Of a stretch of DNA of 64,000 nucleotides, positions 63,556 to 64,000 are shown piece after piece; position 1 is the first letter of the stretch; each line of letters opens with the position of its first letter. Location: NCBI GenBank assembly GCA_949361645.1, contig OX442428.1:7910964-7974963 (forward strand), written 5' to 3'. The notes below the pieces were generated by a model that worked only from the letters and a program-made list of their open reading frames with translations, searched no databases and was not told where the DNA came from. The translations under genes were made by a program, and so were the position numbers. The DNA is from Spongilla lacustris. Its lineage: Eukaryota > Porifera > Demospongiae > Spongillida > Spongillidae.

Positions 63556-64000
63556 CCTCCCAAACTTACAGTCTTCGGGGACAAAAGGGTCATTGGCTGC
63601 AGATACACAAATGAGTGGGCGTTTAATCCTATCAACCTTGTCACTGTTGCTGGCATCGACATAATAGTCCTCCAGACATGAGTATCCAAAGACTGGTACG
63701 GTAACAGCTGTGTCATATTCAGACATGAGTGTTGCCTGCAACACAAAACACCACTAACAAAATTGCGTGTAGAAATGTATGTGTGTGCATGTGTACATGT
63801 ACATGTAGGTATATGTGTGAATGTGTGCATGTGATTGAAGTGTGACCTCCATGTGATAGTGACCCATGGAATCTCCATGTTCCTCATCACACCATGTACA
63901 CCACATCATGCACACAGTGATGTCATCATCACACCATGTACACAGTGATGTCATCACACCATGTACACAGTGATGTCATCACCATGTACACAGTGATGTC
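59251..64000 (-). CDS. Second ABHD1/ABHD3-like hydrolase, last two exons (partial)
   Basis: Exon 8 (63570-63735, 166 bp) and exon 9 (59251-59447, 197 bp) have the same lengths, phases and splice signals as the complete gene at 36594-48580. They encode ATLMSEYDTAVTVPVFGYSC ... NDPFVPED and SIPFEAAEKSAM ... AYGGHIGFLEG, with the catalytic Asp and His. Differences are few (SIPFE for SLPFE, VITAYGG for VVTAYGG). Upstream exons, including the catalytic Ser, lie beyond the window; 63880-64000 already matches the sequence just before exon 7 in the first gene. The intron between exons 8 and 9 is 4.1 kb here but 0.5 kb there. A recent tandem duplicate, apparently undamaged in the visible part. Confidence 0.85.
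59448..62024. other. Intron of second hydrolase: degenerate repeats, no clear gene
   Basis: An A run (59720-59733), a G run (61195-61222) and minus-strand open stretches (60256-59963 and 61489-61240, including LLWESDMFMTERKPIDVHPT). They look like decayed protein sequence, possibly transposon derived, but I recognise no domain. Confidence 0.4.
62030..63325. repeat. 17-bp minisatellite
   Basis: About 75 copies of GGCACCCCAGCACACAA, variants GCAAACAA and CATCACACAA. Long frames on both strands are repeat artefacts. Confidence 0.95.
63439..63554. repeat. (CA)n microsatellite
   Basis: Just downstream of exon 8 of the second hydrolase, in the same place as 37197-37277 in the first. Confidence 0.95.
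63880..64000. repeat. Short repeat of TGTACACAGTGATGTCATCA
   Basis: About four or five copies of a 20-25-bp unit at the window end; two copies lie in the equivalent place (37685-37730) of the first gene. Confidence 0.8.

Overview
The window is animal genomic DNA. The genes are split by many short spliced introns (GT...AG), there are metazoan surface-receptor domains (immunoglobulin-like, fibronectin III, one membrane span), and the retroelements include an RLE-type non-LTR element and a Ngaro-like tyrosine-recombinase element. Compact introns, a RecQ-like helicase fragment inside a transposon, and the retroelement types fit an early-branching invertebrate; a sponge is my best guess, but this is inference. 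No bacterial, organellar or viral region was seen.

Layout. (1) 1-2614, plus strand: the 3' end of a type I membrane receptor gene (receptor copy 1). (2) 2615-9253: transposon-rich spacer with a small foldback repeat (3955-4302), a TIR element carrying a broken RecQ-like helicase (4754-5466) and an apparently intact RLE-type non-LTR retrotransposon (5673-8882) with a 37-bp target duplication. (3) 9254-36162, plus: receptor copy 2, reconstructed from signal peptide to stop: four Ig-like domains, then eight module domains (one founder-like module split over two exons, followed by seven BC modules alternating with seven A modules), then FNIII, a Cys/Leu-rich membrane span and a short Tyr/acidic tail. 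All module exons are phase 1-1. Their introns hold a 48-bp VNTR, (TCCC)n tracts that abut the exon A acceptors, and arrays of CCCCAG-containing repeats before the exon B acceptors. Part of the array was duplicated (offset about 9.5 kb) together with a TA-flanked TIR element. A 1022-bp foldback element splits one A exon, a 1-nt deletion breaks exon 3, and a 3.76-kb imperfect palindrome fills intron 5. (4) 36594-48580, minus: a complete nine-exon ABHD1/ABHD3-like alpha/beta hydrolase gene, convergent with the receptor, with a 5.5-kb 38-bp minisatellite in one intron and a splice-donor minisatellite in another. (5) 48581-52119: spacer with minisatellites, hairpin-rich DNA and two inverted promoter-like segments. 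(6) 52120-58675, minus: a Ngaro-like retroelement with split direct repeats (A1 - ORFs - B1 A2 B2), gag, RT/RNase H and tyrosine recombinase; its RT is interrupted by a 1255-bp THAP-bearing TIR element. (7) 59251-64000, minus: the last two exons of a second ABHD1/3-like gene, whose intron holds a 17-bp minisatellite.

The receptor is built like a modular adhesion or recognition molecule: an Ig-rich amino end, an expandable stalk of near-identical modules and a short tail. The array is prone to copy-number change, and its splice signals lie inside unstable repeats. That makes it the most interesting system here. A role in self/non-self recognition is a hypothesis only. The ABHD-like enzymes are probably membrane lipid hydrolases and are not obviously linked to the receptor.
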